From: Elysia chlorotica | Taxonomy: Eukaryota; Mollusca; Gastropoda; Plakobranchidae | Direction of reading: 5' to 3' | Assembly: GCA_003991915.1 (NCBI GenBank) | Contig: RQTK01000905.1 | Span: 103,703-167,702 of the forward strand | Length of the DNA: 64,000 bases | Shown: positions 26,201 through 35,100 of the stretch, in pieces | Numbering within the stretch: position 1 is the first letter of the stretch | Layout of the letters: every line of letters begins with the position of its first letter | Translations under genes and position numbers: made by a program | The notes under the pieces: model-generated | The model's input: only the letters and a program-made list of their open reading frames with translations | Database searches by the model: none | What the model was told of the DNA's origin: nothing

Positions 26201-27818
26201 ATGTTTTTGTTTTGTTTATTTTTTCTTGTTAGAAGTCCTTGTTTTTCCTTGACAAAAAAAAGAATAAGAAGAGGGCAAAATATTTTTGTATACGAAATAT
26301 TCTTGTTTTTAAAAATATCTGGCAGGAAATGTTGGTCTAATTTCTCACACTGGTGTTGAGATGTTTATGTTTCAGTCTCAAAGGGTTCCTTACGGAGCCA
26401 AATACTTTTTACTCTGCACACACAGCCATTGGCAGAAATAATGTCTAAACATTTCGTGCCAATCCATATTTATTCAGTCCACACCCGTGCCTATTTGGGT
26501 GCAGATATTGCAAATATAGAGCCAGCACTTCTTCAACTAGAGGACTATGTCAGCAAGGTCCGGGAATGAATGACAGATTATGAACTACAGATGAACGTTA
26601 AGAAACATGAGTTTATTGTTTCTACCCTTTGAACCCTATTGGCCAGATACTGCTGTAGCGGGATTATGGGTTCAAAGGGTTAAATCATCCCAAGTTTAGT
26701 CAAAGTGAAATATTGATAAAAAGATTCATATAAATTTAAATGAACATGAATTGATGGCATGAGATCAAGTAAATAACTTTGGGTTTATGATGGATCTCAT
26801 GATTTGTTGGGTTGTTGTTGGGTTGGATCCAATTGATGGCAAGAGATCAAGTAAATAACGTGGTTTTATGATGGATCTCATGATAAATATGATGCCACAG
26901 ATAGAAGCTCAGTGTAAAAGCGTGTATTTTCCAATATAAAAAGATTTTGACAATTGGCCCTTATCAAACAAAGTAACAAAAGTCTCATTACTGCCTTGTG
27001 TTGCCTGGGTTAGATTTGTGATCTTCCTAACAATAAAGTATGAGCATCACCACCACAGAACAGCTTCCTAGAAGAGGCCATCCTGAGACTATGACTGGTT
27101 ATATAGTCTTCCTTGAAAGTCTTTTCTTGAAAAACTGATTAAGCAAATGAAGTCCTCTCAATCCAGTGTCAGGACTCTAGAGTTGTTGATACGTCTGGAG
27201 GAAAAATCCAGTGGCTGTTTCTTCTATGAGATTAACATTATTTTGTTTTGTTTTATGAGTGATAACAAGCATTTAAAACGCTCTCAATACGTCTTAGGCA
27301 AATATTGCTGCCATGTTTTTAGTTCAATCCTAAAGAGACAGAACGATTTAGTAGTATGCCCTTGGTACATTAACCTTTTCATGTCGCTTGATTTAAAGAC
27401 TATTCCTTGTGTGGGCACCTTTTCAGGAAATCAAAAAAAATTTATGAAAGGTATAAGCCTTGTTATTTACTATGTCTAAGAATTCTAAGTCAGACCTTTT
27501 GCGTCAGAAGCCAATGTTCTACCCCAGGACTTATTATGTTTAAATGGAAGGCGTGCAAATCTATGCAAAAAGGTGCTAGCACAAGAGTACACCAATGCGT
27601 GCAACATGCATGGGACGTGGTGGGAAAAGGTTAAAAACAATTCTGTGTTAGATCTGATGCAACATTGAGTCTTTTCCATCCGGCTTCAGACGTTCCTGCA
27701 CCTGGACAGTCCACTGTCGTCGGTGTCGATCTACTTCACCTTCTCCAAGTTCGACAGCCAGGAGCTGAAGAACGCCTACGACACCCTCAAGACACGAGAT
27801 GTCATTGTCAAGCTGAAG
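1320..27818 (+). CDS. GTF3C1: General transcription factor 3C polypeptide 1 (TFIIIC220), 31 exons, 3' part missing
   Basis: Largest subunit of TFIIIC, the nuclear factor that binds the B-box of tRNA-type promoters and recruits TFIIIB and RNA polymerase III. The start MDFPGIIEEIALEGLEG matches the conserved family N-terminus, and similarity continues collinearly through the exons. Exons: 1320-1368, 1945-2156, 2713-2867, 3635-3751, 4307-4445, 5023-5202, 5712-5854, 6172-6350, 6949-7034, 7378-7493, 8462-8586, 9245-9355, 9995-10083, 10885-11022, 11988-12110, 13020-13151, 13697-13831, 14845-14923, 15533-15642, 16262-16459, 18661-18738, 20350-20494, 20998-21110, 22253-22339, 22800-22877, 24040-24122, 24492-24587, 25107-25220, 25455-25555, 25989-26154, 27690-27818. 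All introns read GT-AG and all phases join except 16459/18661, where an exon is missing. About 1268 codons are visible. The final ~590 residues of the family were not found before the next gene. Confidence 0.93.
2853..2951 (+). repeat. 50-bp tandem duplication across the exon 3 splice donor
   Basis: The end of exon 3 and its donor (real GT at 2868) are followed by a diverged second copy with GT at 2918. Both copies share gtttgtat, a ggtgt core and attctgctgtgc. Use of the second donor would add 50 nt to exon 3 and shift the frame. Confidence 0.8.
4046..4110 (-). mobile_element. tRNA-like fragment, probably a SINE head
   Basis: On the minus strand a T-arm-like stem (CTGCG, GTTCAAT, CGCAG) follows an anticodon-like arm. 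The anticodon stem is mismatched and no intact acceptor stem is seen, so a functional tRNA gene is unlikely. Confidence 0.4.
4655..4797 (-). mobile_element. Degenerate tRNA-derived SINE
   Basis: On the minus strand it starts with a near-canonical box A (TAGCTCAGTCGGTAGAGCA) and continues into the family body segment resembling TTGGATTCATGTCAGTGC plus AATATGAC. That segment is a diverged form of the body seen in the well-preserved copy at 23348-23610. It lies in intron 5 of GTF3C1. Confidence 0.6.
5395..5490 (-). mobile_element. Degenerate SINE head with box A-like motif
   Basis: The minus strand carries TTCAATTGGTAGGACATAGA, a decayed box A, with tRNA-like sequence around it. No body can be followed with confidence. 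It lies in intron 6 of GTF3C1. Confidence 0.35.
5712..12110 (+). CDS. GTF3C1: GTF3C1 exons 7-15: acidic linkers and middle winged-helix segments
   Basis: Nine exons with compatible phases. Exon 8 holds VKLVTLLRAFRSSEHLEE followed by a Glu/Asp-rich stretch, matching the vertebrate LKLLKEFKRNDHDDDEDEE segment. Exons 9-10 (LPSVDDSILHQVVALIQAKGE, then KYIEKELRALKVFHTVKRFLGKQ) match the following conserved helix pair. Exons 11-12 are low-complexity, charged and poorly conserved, typical of the linker. Exons 13-15 return to conserved sequence: RKRLILHKLKNKRVYSS, CRKSVARIIDSLFLEGRLEYL and MIIYPGVGLADPFIKKAVVEHANAVLKFKENR, corresponding to the vertebrate NLIIEAVTNLRLIESLF to LVVHPSM region. Introns 13 to 15 contain SINE copies and tandem duplicates annotated separately. 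Confidence 0.9.
7494..8461. other. GTF3C1 intron 10, no recognised content
   Basis: Nearly 1 kb of AT-rich intron. An open stretch around 7888-8121 lacks family similarity and splice support and is not called as coding. Confidence 0.5.
11042..11240 (-). mobile_element. SINE copy, head-truncated, young
   Basis: It begins with a (GGTTGGGTT)-type tail on the plus strand and continues through the SINE body. Identity to the copy at 23348-23610 is very high over about 190 bp, which points to recent mobility. The tRNA head is missing. It lies in intron 14 of GTF3C1, directly after exon 14. Confidence 0.75.
11460..11700 (+). mobile_element. Diverged SINE copy
   Basis: It contains the family landmarks in plus orientation: ttgggtcagtgtcagtataa, ggtatccccgctctg, and the tail region with tccacaatatatcctata followed by caaccaactcaacc. 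It lies in intron 14 of GTF3C1. Confidence 0.65.
12538..13049 (+). repeat. ~212-bp tandem duplication carrying the 5' edge of exon 16
   Basis: A T-rich unit starting acttgggc at 12538 recurs at 12750, with long identical internal stretches. The first unit ends with an AG followed by 20 nt (12731-12750) that match exon 16 positions 13030-13049 with one or two changes. The second copy is longer because of extra tttttttacac/catattttctctgta modules. The first copy is a decoy acceptor. Confidence 0.8.
13020..16459 (+). CDS. GTF3C1: GTF3C1 exons 16-20: conserved core before the minisatellite
   Basis: Exon 16 is variable. Exon 17 has MERTKSMHEYLHYVLYAYTG, matching the vertebrate MPRLRVVHMFLWYLIYG. 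Exon 18 has VQDWRRYLPPLYLHN (vertebrate ASWMRYIPPIPVH). Exon 19 gives GDIMLNFPLITIWNLFNRPSE. Exon 20 gives LPKQIILELTTRKRLMPRLTEELNLMAHMGLLSFGP (shown split by key motifs MPRLTEEL and MGLLSFGP), matching vertebrate LQRLCYMGLLQFGP. Exon 20 ends after NNMEF in phase 0 with donor gtgagt. Three edges in this block (start of exon 16, end of exon 19, start of exon 20) have tandem copies in the neighbouring introns, and the end of exon 20 seeds a large array. Confidence 0.9.
13832..14844. other. GTF3C1 intron 17, no recognised content
   Basis: About 1 kb of intron. The first ~200 bp after the donor stays open by chance, but the conserved protein continues at exon 18 instead. Nothing else is recognised. 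Confidence 0.5.
15290..15425 (+). repeat. 30-bp minisatellite in GTF3C1 intron 18
   Basis: Three to five imperfect copies of a 30-bp unit containing accatgaagttt and cactcgttgaacat; the actcgt marker recurs at 15305, 15335 and 15365. It lies about 100 bp upstream of exon 19. Confidence 0.8.
15605..16060 (+). repeat. Decayed tandem copies of the exon 19 3' edge
   Basis: The end of exon 19 (ctcaaca-type motif, acccagcgag, then gtgagc) recurs about every 120 bp, near 15722, 15834 and 15954. Each copy keeps aacaga/gcccac-gag, an agctctga segment, an agcaagct segment and aaaagnggcacc. The donor GT is lost in all three: gcgagc, cttacc and gcaagc. Confidence 0.8.
16040..16282 (+). repeat. 115-bp tandem duplication with a copy of the exon 20 5' edge
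   Basis: Two copies of catcatcatc-ggaacaagttac, an acaatatatagcat segment, and caactcaactcaaca lead to an acceptor. The first copy (AG at 16145-16146) is followed by the first 21 nt of exon 20 (16147-16167), identical to 16262-16282. It then runs straight into gtagtt instead of exon. The 21 nt encode LKEVMGH in phase 0. Confidence 0.85.
16460..16797 (+). repeat. 22-bp and 57-bp minisatellite repeating the exon 20 donor
   Basis: Starts exactly at the exon 20 donor. gtgagtagatctttctgtag occurs at 16460, 16482, 16504 and 16526 (22-bp steps), then at 16583, 16640, 16697 and 16754 (57-bp steps). In the 57-bp units each donor is preceded by a copy of the exon end (gtggagttt). Each also contains an acceptor-like gttgagtacag 23 nt before the next donor. 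Confidence 0.95.
16966..18660 (+). repeat. 45-bp minisatellite, about 37 units, ending at the exon 21 acceptor
   Basis: The unit contains catggagtttgtaaggag, then ttcttagtacag, then ggtttgcttaaatag. Donor-like gtaagg recurs every 45 bp from 17021 to 18641. The first few units vary; those from about 17220 on look identical. The unit aligns with the 57-bp unit after a ~12-bp internal deletion. The last ttcttagtacag serves as the acceptor of exon 21. Confidence 0.95.
18661..22877 (+). CDS. GTF3C1: GTF3C1 exons 21-25: segment after the minisatellite
   Basis: Exon 21 (78 nt) reads REDLAQYWIDLQIISLNTPLG, clearly the vertebrate VENYWFDLQCVCLNTPLG block. It begins two bases before a codon, so it needs a phase-1 partner, but exon 20 ends in phase 0. 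About 40 residues of the family are missing between them. Exon 22 has LPGDRRGVAGLDSYLMT and exon 23 YVRNWRKG, matching [23 protein letters not shown]. Exons 24-25 are short, Lys-rich and nuclear-localisation-like (KKKKAKSLRRKKR). Exon 21 is hemmed in by the 45-bp array on one side and a (CACT)n tract starting about 40 bp past its donor on the other. Confidence 0.9.
18776..19739 (+). repeat. (CACT)n tetranucleotide array, ~960 bp
   Basis: Nearly pure tcac/actc repeats with interspersed ccac and catc variants and occasional tta. Because the period is 4, all three frames stay open and give Leu-Thr-His-Ser peptides. These are repeat artefacts. It lies in GTF3C1 intron 21; a small related patch is at 13630-13676. 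Confidence 0.97.
21486..21505 (+). repeat. 20-G homopolymer
   Basis: A run of 20 G in GTF3C1 intron 23, followed by CGG. It could form a G-quadruplex and may be length-inaccurate in the assembly. Confidence 0.9.
21855..21950 (-). mobile_element. Degenerate tRNA-derived SINE head
   Basis: The minus strand shows AGTTAGCTCAGTTTTTAGTG (box A-like), and 40-50 bp later AGGTCCCCAGTTTGAGTTTT (decayed box B). It lies in GTF3C1 intron 23. Confidence 0.45.
23173..23253 (+). repeat. 40-bp tandem duplication in intron 25
   Basis: Two copies of gtgtctaa-ttttgtgtta, then g-aaaagtaa, then tctg. It is not near an exon edge and serves as a comparison for the exon-edge duplicates. Confidence 0.75.
23348..23610 (-). 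mobile_element. Nearly complete tRNA-derived SINE
   Basis: Read on the minus strand, it starts at 23610 with GGCGCAGTGGTCCAGGGGTA (box A), then GAGTTCGAATCC (box B). Next come a body containing TTGGGTCGGTGTCAGTATAA, GGTATCCCCGCCCTGTCTC and CTTGGGGCCCGTCTACAATA, and a tail of short CCAACC repeats. This is the best reference copy in the window; at least ten older copies share its body. Promoter boxes of this type are recognised by TFIIIC, the complex to which the host gene contributes a subunit. Confidence 0.85.
24040..27818 (+). CDS. GTF3C1: GTF3C1 exons 26-31: last recognisable exons
   Basis: Exons 26-30 encode a continuous helical region: DRKAISVMRRIRSHFSPLEEG, then LLCQLAGYLLNPAYMCVNRT, IRDIMHETLP, HDKTTAAIKGKISRL, YQSPEMVVLFRQLVMDLRKKFS, then STKPRQEIRLPESMEQL. 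The order matches vertebrate [20 protein letters not shown] through [21 protein letters not shown] to [22 protein letters not shown]. Exon 31 (27690-27818) has SVSIYFTFSKFDSQELKNAY, matching the SFQTFRLYREYKDH segment, and ends in phase 0 with a gtaact donor. The next family block (the [22 protein letters not shown] region) should follow, but I find no exon for it anywhere downstream in the window. Confidence 0.9.
24375..24460 (+). repeat. 36-bp tandem duplication in intron 26
   Basis: attttcttttcttattgtga followed by tcat-atgaat occurs twice in succession, about 30 bp before exon 27. Confidence 0.75.
26155..27689. other. GTF3C1 intron 30 with a ~78-bp duplication and SINE fragment
   Basis: The largest intron before the break. 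Near 26750-26890 a unit with aattgatggca-gagatcaag, taaataac and gatggatctcatga occurs twice. At 27489-27533 there is a piece of the SINE head (accttttgcgtcagaagcca), matching the region near 23565-23595 in the reference copy. Confidence 0.65.
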
Positions 27819-29900
27819 GTAACTTGTGTCCATGTTATAAACTCGTGCAAATCAGCAAAAATTTTGTACGTATAATGATGAAAAAAAAAATATTGTTTTC
27901 GCTCTAGGAAGTAAAATATAAAACATTACAAATATCACCATAACACTGCCTGGGAAAGGTTGGAGAGAGCTAAAAGTTGAGAATAAATTACTACAACAGT
28001 TACAGCTGGGTTTTGCTTTTTATTACTTCCCAAGACAACATATAAAATAACATTTTAAAATTTAAAAAAAAACACCAACAAAACGACGACGACGACACAA
28101 CGATGAATGCCTTATATAATAATAAAAGAAAAGATGAAAGAAACGTCTAGGCCTAGAGCGCTAGCGAAAACTCTCTCATTGAGAGAGAATCTCTGTCGAG
28201 CATAGATAGATAAATAAATTTGCTAGAGAGAGAGAGGGAGAGAGAGAGAGGGGGGGGGGTCATTGAAGGTCATATGCGTAGGACCCCTGTTTCTAGTTTT
28301 GTAAACCCCATAAACCAAGATTATCGTGGACGATATCGATAGAGTTTTTTCGTTCTCTCTCAAATAGTTTCTTATTCTTCATAAATCTCCCTTCAATCCC
28401 TTATTTTTCCTTGATTAATGTTGTTGTATGTTTACATATTATGTTTCTAATCAATTTTTTGGTAAAGGATTGCTCTAAAAAAAAACAGTCCGCACCTTAA
28501 TCAACCTGAAGGCCTACATAAACTTTTATGTTGATTTTAATACATGTACATGTACGTTCAACCAACTATCAAATGCACACACACACACACACAAGAATAA
28601 TTTCTCATACATGTTTCTTTTCAAATTAAACACGTTTTAGAACTTTATGGGGATAGATTGTTGAAGTGTATATTTTTTGCTGGCCTCACTTGGGGCCCAT
28701 CCACAATATAGCCTATACAGTGCTGATGTTGGACGTTTAAACAACTCAACACACTCGATATATAGAGGACGTAGGCTAACGGTTTTGAAATGCTTATCAT
28801 AATTATTACTGATAGCCTATCTCTTGGTTAAAAAATTAAAAGTATTTGGATTTTTCATATATACAGCCCATGAATAACCGTGTGACCTTAAAATTTTTAA
28901 CGAACGTGGTTGGACATAAAGTCGCTTGAAATTATAGCTCAATGTGGCTATTTGTAAAAAAAAAATTATAAAATGCACTGTCCACTTTTACATTAAAAGT
29001 ACAAGAGTTAAAAGTGTTAGATTATTTATACATGTACAATATACATGAACCTCAATGTTTGAGTAGAGTTGTCAATTAATGGCGAACATGAAAAATCTAC
29101 CTATCCAAATTCTTGAGATGCAAGCTGTTTAATCAACATAAACCCACATGAACGATCTTAACTTTAAGTTCTTTAACGTACAGTCACTGAATCAGTTAAA
29201 ACAAAAGGCATATCGTTTGTCGTAAAGAGACTATCGAAAACGGTAGCATAGAATATATCGATATCAGCCTTAACGTTACCAAACATCCTCCTTTTCTGTC
29301 CCCGTCATTGATCGTTAGCCGAGCAACCGAGCCTCAGACTGTCAGACATACGTTTGTTGGGGAAAGAATTATTGACTTCATGATATTGGGGGTTGAGATA
29401 GGACGACTGTGAATTGTAATTTAAAGACAATAGGTACGAAGGAATCAACTATAGCAATGTACAATTAGAATACTTTAAGATACGGGAATGAAAAGGGAAC
29501 TGAAATGGTCTCAGGTGGCATAGGTCTAGTGTTCCGCTCAGAATTTTCATTCAGAAGGCCTCTATCAGAACGTAGATTCTACTAAACATTTTCTAGGTCT
29601 TGTTTCATTTTTTTATGGCGAAGGGTGGGAAGTAAGGCGAGGTGTTATTAAAATGTTATGAACCATTCTGTAAGCTAAACAGATTATCCGCAAATTTTCA
29701 TCTTGAATCAAAGTCGGAATGAGCGCAGCTGTCGGAGGAATCGCGGAATGAAGGGAATCAACTTCGAGACGTGTCCACGGCTATAGATCTACACGTTGTA
29801 CCCCAGCTTTTCCATCATACAGAGGATCCTTTACATGTATCGATCTTGAAATATAAATTGTGTCTAACAACCATTCTCTCCATTTCCAACAGGTTAAGTT
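27819..29900. other. Non-coding stretch after the last GTF3C1 exon
   Basis: I looked for the missing C-terminal exons of GTF3C1 here and found none. It holds a GA-rich microsatellite ending in a G run (28211-28259), a CA microsatellite (28575-28593), and a SINE tail fragment (28681-28760) with ttggggcccatccacaatat. The stretch 29700-29860 is less AT-rich and could be promoter-like, but no element is assigned. Confidence 0.45.
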
Positions 29901-29936
29901 TCCTCCATTTTAGTAACTAACCCTCTTTCAAGTTTC

Positions 29937-30028
29937 AGTAATGGCGATACGAGATCTACGGCTGTTGCCGTGACCTACTTTACCTTTCACCAGGAATGTC
30001 TACTATTTTACCAAAATATCAAGAAGGT
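29937..30028 (+). other. Exon-like segment of unknown role
   Basis: Preceded by a good polypyrimidine-AG (ctctttcaagtttcag) and followed by AAG-gtagga. One frame is open across it but resembles nothing I recognise. It could be a 5'UTR exon of the downstream gene or part of a non-coding RNA. Confidence 0.25.
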
Positions 30029-30446
30029 AGGAAAGGCTATTTCATGGTAGTCCATACCATTATTATTTTCTGATCAGATAAAAGTTAATTTTTATGATTG
30101 AAAGAAGTTGCTATGCAAAATTATCACCAAGAACTATGATTATAATTATATTATACACTATTTCATGTTCTTATTCTTTTCATCCACTGACCTTTGACCT
30201 GTGATGTGTGAGTCAGTCACAGAGTGTGACAGGTACTGACATGTGTGTTGTGCTATCGAGAACAAAAAGACTGGTTGAAAATACTGTAGCATTACTGATC
30301 ATTATGTAGGTGGTCTATCGTTTCAATTGTAATAATGTACTTAGTTATATCATGGAGAAGAATAAATGATAATTAAAAAAAAAATACAGCAAAAATTTCT
30401 TGCAATTAATATTGATATACCGGTAATACATATAGTGTTGATAATT

Positions 30447-30447
<1 letters not shown>

Positions 30448-30500
<53 letters not shown>
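30448..30500 (+). repeat. (TAA)n microsatellite
   Basis: About 17-18 uninterrupted trinucleotide units within a very AT-rich stretch (about 30400-31100). Confidence 0.95.
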
Positions 30501-32547
30501 GGGCCTAAATATTATTAATAACAAAATACATTATTACTAGTTTCACTATTGTTTTAATTATAAAATCATAACAAAAAACATTAGTAATATTAACTACTGT
30601 TTTAATTATGAAATTATTCTCCTTATCATTATATGTGATACTACTAACTGTATTGCACATGATGATACATATTCTTTTTGTTATTGTTATAACATTATTA
30701 TTATTACTATTTTTATTTTATTTTTTTCCTTACATTTATTATTATATTATTATTAATACATTTTTTAAATTGATTTTTACTATTACTTTTATTTTTTATG
30801 TAGTAATGAATTGATATATGAATGATAATAGAAATATTTCAGTGGCAATAGTTTTGGTAGTAAGTATGTAGTATAAATAAACAAAATTGTTAATGGTAAT
30901 AAGAATGACAAATAATTATGTTAATACTATATAAGAATTATTATTATTAAACAATATAACCAATAGTATTGACACAAGACGATGAAAATAGATGTAGACT
31001 GAGGTTGACAATGGAAAACAATATTAATACAGACCATGATGATAAAATTATGAATATTTTTTTTTTTTAATAATGATTTAATCCTTTTTTTAATGGTAAT
31101 TAATGGACTACATTAAATATAGGAGAGGCTGACAAACTACTGCAACTTATCATTATGTGAATGTAGTGTTACTGTTAGTATAGTAACATTACAATGTGTA
31201 CCAGCGCATCAACCCTTCATTTTAAATTTAATTCTTTTATTTTTGAAAAAGTGAAAAATGTATATGTTTACATCTGCTTTAACCAAATGAAGAATACATG
31301 TATACTTCCTTTAGAAAGTATCATAGTCATAATCATATTGGGGCCATCATCCATGTGTGGTTCAAATTTACTAATAGTAATACTTTACATGTATAACCCT
31401 GCATTAATTTTTTAGAAGTTTGACTTACTAATTTTAAACATGCTAACTGTATCAAATTTGAGAATCACAAGATGTTTTGCTTCCTTGTTTTTTCTCTTCA
31501 GAATGGAATCACTGACACTGCAGGCACTTGATGGTGGCAAAGTTCATCTTCATTGAACCTTAAAACTCTTGGAGCAAACTGACTAATTTCAATCTTTTTT
31601 GCAGATATATTGCATTTCCTTTCAAGACACAGTGGAGAATGCTCTTTAGATAAACCTCATGGTGGCAGCCTAAAAGTTTTTTTAGTGTTTTTTTTTTAAG
31701 TAAAAAACGGAGAGATTTAATGTCTCAGAAGTAATTAATTAATAATAATGTAATAGTGCACCTCTAATGTGGTTTTTAATCTTTAGCGGATTCCACTGTA
31801 AAGTATCATTAGAAAATGTTTTGTCCATTTGCAGGCTACGACTTAAACTTAGATTTCAATAATCAGACAGTCCACTTGTATTCCAAATCAAACATTACAC
31901 AGTTAGTCATACATGTATGGTGGAAACTATAAATGTTTACTATTAAAAGTTGAACTATTATTACTATTTTATAAATCAAGGTGATTAGAATCACTTAGAG
32001 GGGCATAACTGAATTACCACAAAACCGGAAATATAATCACTTGCTCAAATGTTAGTTCCTTATTATTTCCATTTTAATTATTGTAGAGGAAAAAACAAAA
32101 CATTTATCATAATACAAAATTTGGTTTATAAGAATTTCAAATCATCAAACATTGGTTTTTGAGGTTTTTGTGTGCATGTTTGTGTTTTTTGTTTTTTTTT
32201 ATACATGATATAACATATCTAGTTGCTACACTACCATACCATATAATTATAGTTTCATGGATTTCTATTTTGAGACATTATGGTGAGTACCTTTTCAATG
32301 AAAATATTTTGGGGTAAAGTTTCTTACTTCCATGCATCTAAACAATCATGAAACAAAGATTAAGACACATTCGGATGAGATTTTTTAATGATTAATGGAT
32401 GGAATAATGTAGGCTACCTGTCCTGTACATGTACTTTCAGTTTTTATTTTTATAAACCTTTTCGTTTATTTCTATGTCCAAGGTCCTCTCTCATAGTGTA
32501 CAACCATAATTTTACTTAATGCAGCTCTCAGTCTCAGCAGTATCCCC

Positions 32548-32561
32548 GTTGCCGTGACAAC
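32548..32561. promoter_or_regulatory. RFX X-box-like motif
   Basis: GTTGCCGTGACAAC differs at two positions from the palindromic X-box consensus GTTGCCATGGCAAC bound by RFX factors. A half-similar GTTGCCGTGAC lies near 29965. This is a single motif match, so the call is tentative. Confidence 0.25.
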
Positions 32562-32696
32562 AAAAGAACATCTGCATGAAGTATGGAGGCTTGGTGTGGG
32601 GAAAATCCCTGGTGTTCTTTTTTTAATCAAATGTGAGTACTTAGTTCATTATTTATATCAAATATTTTTTTGAAAATATTATACCCGAACTTTTTA

Positions 32697-32822
32697 AGAT
32701 ATTTACCAACCTACATATTATCTAGGTGTTTTCTATTGAGTCTGTTTTAATAAGAATTTAAGATATTTACCAACCTACATATTATTTAGGTGTACAGATT
32801 TTCTATTGAGTCTGTTGTTTTT
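32697..32822 (+). repeat. ~64-bp tandem duplication, intergenic
   Basis: aagatatttaccaacctaca, then tattat-taggtgt, then ttctattgagtctgtt, occurs twice. Confidence 0.75.
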
Positions 32823-34979
32823 GTTAAACAAGTTCTCTTGATTATGAAAAACTTATAAGTTATGTGAACTCTCAACAGCTTGTAAAATATGTAAGGTGAA
32901 AAAGAGTCGTAATCACAGACTAGCCCACACATATGGGTCAATTATAAGTCAAACTAGTCTTCGAACCTTTTAAATCCATCATTGTTAATATACGATAAGA
33001 TTTTTTTGCATTTATAATCCTTGTTGGAAGGATTTAGAAAAAGACAGTTTTAAATCCTATCAACTGTGATACCATGTGTTAAACAGATTAAGCATAAAGT
33101 TTAAAGAACTTGGTCTTTTAACAAGTTGAGTACATTTTTTTAAATCGCTTTTTTTATTTTGGTGTGTGTATGTGTGAAAACATTTAACCATTTATTGAAA
33201 GAAAAGGCAAATTATTTAGGCTGCTTCAGATATAAACTTACACCTGATAGAGAAAGGGGTGGGGGCTTATTGGCTGTTGTAAGAATAATGTCAATAGATG
33301 GGGAAAATAAAAGAGAGGGGGGGGTGCAAAAGGTCCCAAAATAGGTGTAAGATTATACTGTTTTGAACTGGCCCTAATAGAAATTGGAACTTATAAGGGA
33401 ATTTATCCTTAATTCAATCTTTCAGTAAAATACTAAAACAAAAATAGTCTCTGGATTATTTGGAAATCCTAATATGAAATTAAAAAACAAAAATAATTTG
33501 ACAATTTGTAAAATTTTCTTCTCTCCGTCCAGAATGCTTTGCCATTTTTCAGCAGCTCAGATCTAGCCCTAATGTTGTCAATATTAAACTGTGACGGAGA
33601 CAGAGGCTATGAGAGGAACATCTGAATTAGTTCAACCGAAGCTGAGGAGAGACTTGGTCGCCGTTTCTCACCACAAGAAAACAACAAGAAGTACAGCTGC
33701 TGAATCAGTCGATTCCTTATAGAATATAACTGGCTGCAAACATGCAGAGTCAGATTTGCATTAGCTTAAATTAAATGAAAAAATAAGGTCATTGTTCTTA
33801 CTAGAATTTAAATTTTTCTTTGCCGACTTGAAACTGACATCCAGAAATTTAGACTTAGAACTTAGTATAACGAACTTAGAAGATATTTAAAAATTTAACA
33901 TTACATTTACAAACCTACTGACATTTTTCATTTCTAAAAATTGAAGTCCTACAGTTAAATCTATGAAGATCAGAAATTTAATGGTAGAAATCAATGATAA
34001 TATTTTCTGAAATGATTTACTCTAAAAGTCAAATTCAGGTAGGAACACAGGTTATGATCAAAAGAATAAAACAAAAAAATATTAAAGCTTAGCAGGCCTT
34101 CCACATCAACAATAAAGTAGTCGGCAAGACAAGTTATATATTTATTTGAAAAATCCCCTAAATTAAACTACCATTTTGTTTACGAAATAGATACACTTTC
34201 TTCAAAACAAATATTTTATTCTTGACGTCACAAGCATTACACTTACATAAAAATCCTCATAATTTGAAATGTTGGGGACCAGATTAAAACTTCTTTTTTT
34301 TTTTGGAATTCAAATTTTAAGAAACTTTTTCTCTTAAATTTAATGTATACATTTATTTTATACTTTAAAATTAAATTTCTTTTTGCAAATATCTTTTGAA
34401 TTTAAAAAAAGGAGGCGGGAAGAGGGAGGGAGACCCCCCCAGTAAAGGTATAAAGCATGTACATGTATACAATAAGGTTTAAGGTGATTCAGATAACAAA
34501 ATCAGGTTGTAATTGAATCACAGCATTGACTAAAAATACAGTCATCCACTATTACTTACCTACTTCCGTTTTTTGAACAATTACTCAAACAAAAGTTACC
34601 TTTTTTCAATTTAGTTTTAGCTTTACCCACCAACTTTGAATATTTGAAAGGGTATAGGAAATTTAGTTCTAATCAAATTCTGGAATGAGTCCGATTTTAA
34701 CAAAGGCAAATTGGAGAGGGTAGGAAATTACCTGTCCTTTCGCAAGACTTGTTTTATGAGAAATCTATTGAATTTCAAATAAGACATGTTATTTGAAGTA
34801 CATATACTAGCTATAAAGTGACACTAAGTTCACAACTGGCTTCAGAAATGACCAATACATAGTTGTAGTCACTTTTTGTTGACTATTGCTCAACCAATTA
34901 TTACATAATAGTGGTTCTTGTAATAGTAGTAGGTTTAGGCTAAAAAAAAAAAAGAAAGGCAGGGATAATTTATGAGTCA

Positions 34980-35100
34980 TTTGTACATCAGCTTCCAAAG
35001 CGCTTGCTCTGGCTGCCACATTTTTCTCTACTGGTTGGTTTGTTGTCAGTATAATGTGACTAACAAAGTCCAAGGTATTCTGCTACGGGTCCCCTCTTCG
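34980..35100 (+). mobile_element. SINE fragment
   Basis: Contains gctgccacatttttctctac, then tggttggtttgttgtcagta and taatgtgac, matching the start of the SINE body in plus orientation. The 3' half is absent. Confidence 0.5.

Larger units (their letters stand above)
31501..33720 (+). other. Series of exon-like segments
   Basis: Strong acceptor-like tracts precede less AT-rich segments at 31501 (ttttttctcttcag), about 32532 (acttaatgcag; possible donor gtgagt near 32635) and about 33533 (ttctctccgtccag). Short frames are open in each, but they do not join into a recognisable protein. They may be untranslated exons of PNUTS or a separate non-coding transcript. Confidence 0.25.

Noticed and set aside
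30608..30814. Hydrophobic 68-residue frame that looks like a membrane peptide
   Set aside because: It is produced by AT-rich sequence translating to Leu/Ile/Phe/Tyr, with no start context, splice signals or similarity.
33533..33720. Short open frames ending in stops that looked like C-termini of a small protein
   Set aside because: The preceding candidate exon ends in a phase that would create a stop at the junction, and no similarity is recognised. Kept only as an exon-like segment.
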